The notes beneath the pieces are model-generated. The model worked only from the letters and a program-made list of their open reading frames with translations. It did not search any database and had not been told where the DNA came from. The translations under genes and the position numbers were made by a program. 64,000 nt of DNA from NCBI GenBank assembly GCA_963920635.1, contig OY987298.1, positions 60,679,949 to 60,743,948 of the forward strand, written 5' to 3'. Origin of the DNA: Pseudeuparius sepicola (taxonomy: Eukaryota > Arthropoda > Insecta > Coleoptera > Anthribidae). Positions 63,400-64,000 of this stretch are shown here, piece after piece (position 1 is the first letter of the stretch; each line of letters opens with the position of its first letter).

Positions 63400-64000
63400 A
63401 TCAGACTCTTTTTATACGTCAGGCTGTCAATGAGGACAGGGAATTTTTTGGTTTTGTGTAGCTTTACAATTTTAAAGTTCAGCCGTCCTTTGGCAGTATA
63501 GTAGTATTCCTTTCGGTGGACGTTGGTAATATAGGTTTAGCGTCATGACTTTTCATAACTCAACGCACAACGTGTTTTGTGTTTTTCTGTTATTTGTCGC
63601 GCTCTCGCCTTTCTTTGTTTGCATTGTTAAGCTGTTGCAGTTGCTTTTTGTTGGATTATTTGAAATTTATTCTCGCCAAGAACAAAACCATCAGTGTAGA
63701 TGCCCGGGGAAGAAAGCCATATTTTCGTTATCTTAAATTCAGATCAACGGCCTCATCATGCAGATTTTCCGCTGTAAACAAGTTTTCTCTGAGTTAGCGA
63801 CTTGCAAGGAGGCCAACTTGTAATATTACCGTCACTTAGAAGAAAGCAGTTACTTTAGTGGGGTGGGAGTATTGTGCGTAAGTGGGTTGGAGAATTTTAT
63901 TGAGTTGTCAAATCAAAAATATGTAGATAGATTGTTTAGTGAGAAACATTATAATATACCAGCTAAAATAAACAAACATGGGAAAAAGAATTCACAGAAA
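63400..64000. other. intergenic, no gene seen
   Basis: Two overlapping plus ORFs (63545-63736 and 63579-63797) are Phe/Leu/Ser-rich without a recognised domain and were not called. Confidence 0.35.

Noticed and set aside
62236..63450. Solo LTR starting TGTCACAACCGG
   Set aside because: Only one LTR-like end is visible. No matching far end, target duplication or primer-binding site found.
1..64000. CRISPR array, bacterial operon or contamination
   Set aside because: No regularly spaced direct repeats with unique spacers, no ribosome binding sites. TATA boxes, polyadenylation signals and splice signals indicate a eukaryotic context.

Overview
This window looks like nuclear DNA from an insect. 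It is AT-rich and has almost no conventional host genes. It is crowded with short inverted-repeat elements ending in CAGGGTG or CAGTGTG, hAT and Tc1 relics, and microsatellites. Sequence alone does not fix the order. Nothing looks bacterial: there are no Shine-Dalgarno sites, operons of bacterial type, rRNA or CRISPR.

The centrepiece is a nearly complete Maverick/Polinton (adintovirus-like) endogenous DNA virus/transposon at 33750-49469. It has about 640-670 bp terminal inverted repeats (TIRs) beginning 5'-AG and a perfect 6-bp target duplication (GCCAAG). On the plus strand it carries a small gene inside the left TIR, a 40-codon ORF overlapping that gene's stop, a T-rich minisatellite, and a protein-primed family B DNA polymerase with a 1-nt frameshift near its end. 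On the minus strand, from right to left, it carries a second copy of the TIR gene, a phospholipase A2-like virion protein, an adenain-type cysteine protease, a minor capsid (penton) protein, a small ORF, a double jelly-roll major capsid protein, an unknown 173-aa protein, a BIR-RING inhibitor of apoptosis, an A32/FtsK-type packaging ATPase, a probable DUF8207-type protein, a retroviral-type integrase with a C-terminal chromodomain, and an unknown 220-aa protein. Many of these genes have their own TATA box, often inside the upstream gene. Together they cover replication (polymerase), integration (integrase), capsid building, maturation and genome packaging, membrane penetration (PLA2) and suppression of host cell death (IAP). 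This is a virus-like gene set with one visible inactivating lesion.

The left flank (1-33.7 kb) holds two hAT elements with exact 8-bp target duplications (10104-10963 and 15026-16170), several foldback/MITE elements with TA target sites, and a Penelope-like insertion with a hammerhead-like core near 24 kb. It also holds a 1.54-kb direct duplication (28501-30035 and 30751-32286), each copy carrying a decayed spliced gene with a PIN/FEN1-like nuclease signature, and two ACTATAGT arrays around a possible tiny spliced gene.

The right flank (49.5-64 kb) holds a family-A element split by a full-length family-C MITE, large foldbacks at 52.3-53.3, 55.2-56.1 and 58.0-58.8 kb, and a third hAT-like MITE. 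It also holds a Tc1-like transposase relic (59982-61357) interrupted by a second Penelope-like palindrome. No confident host protein-coding gene was found.
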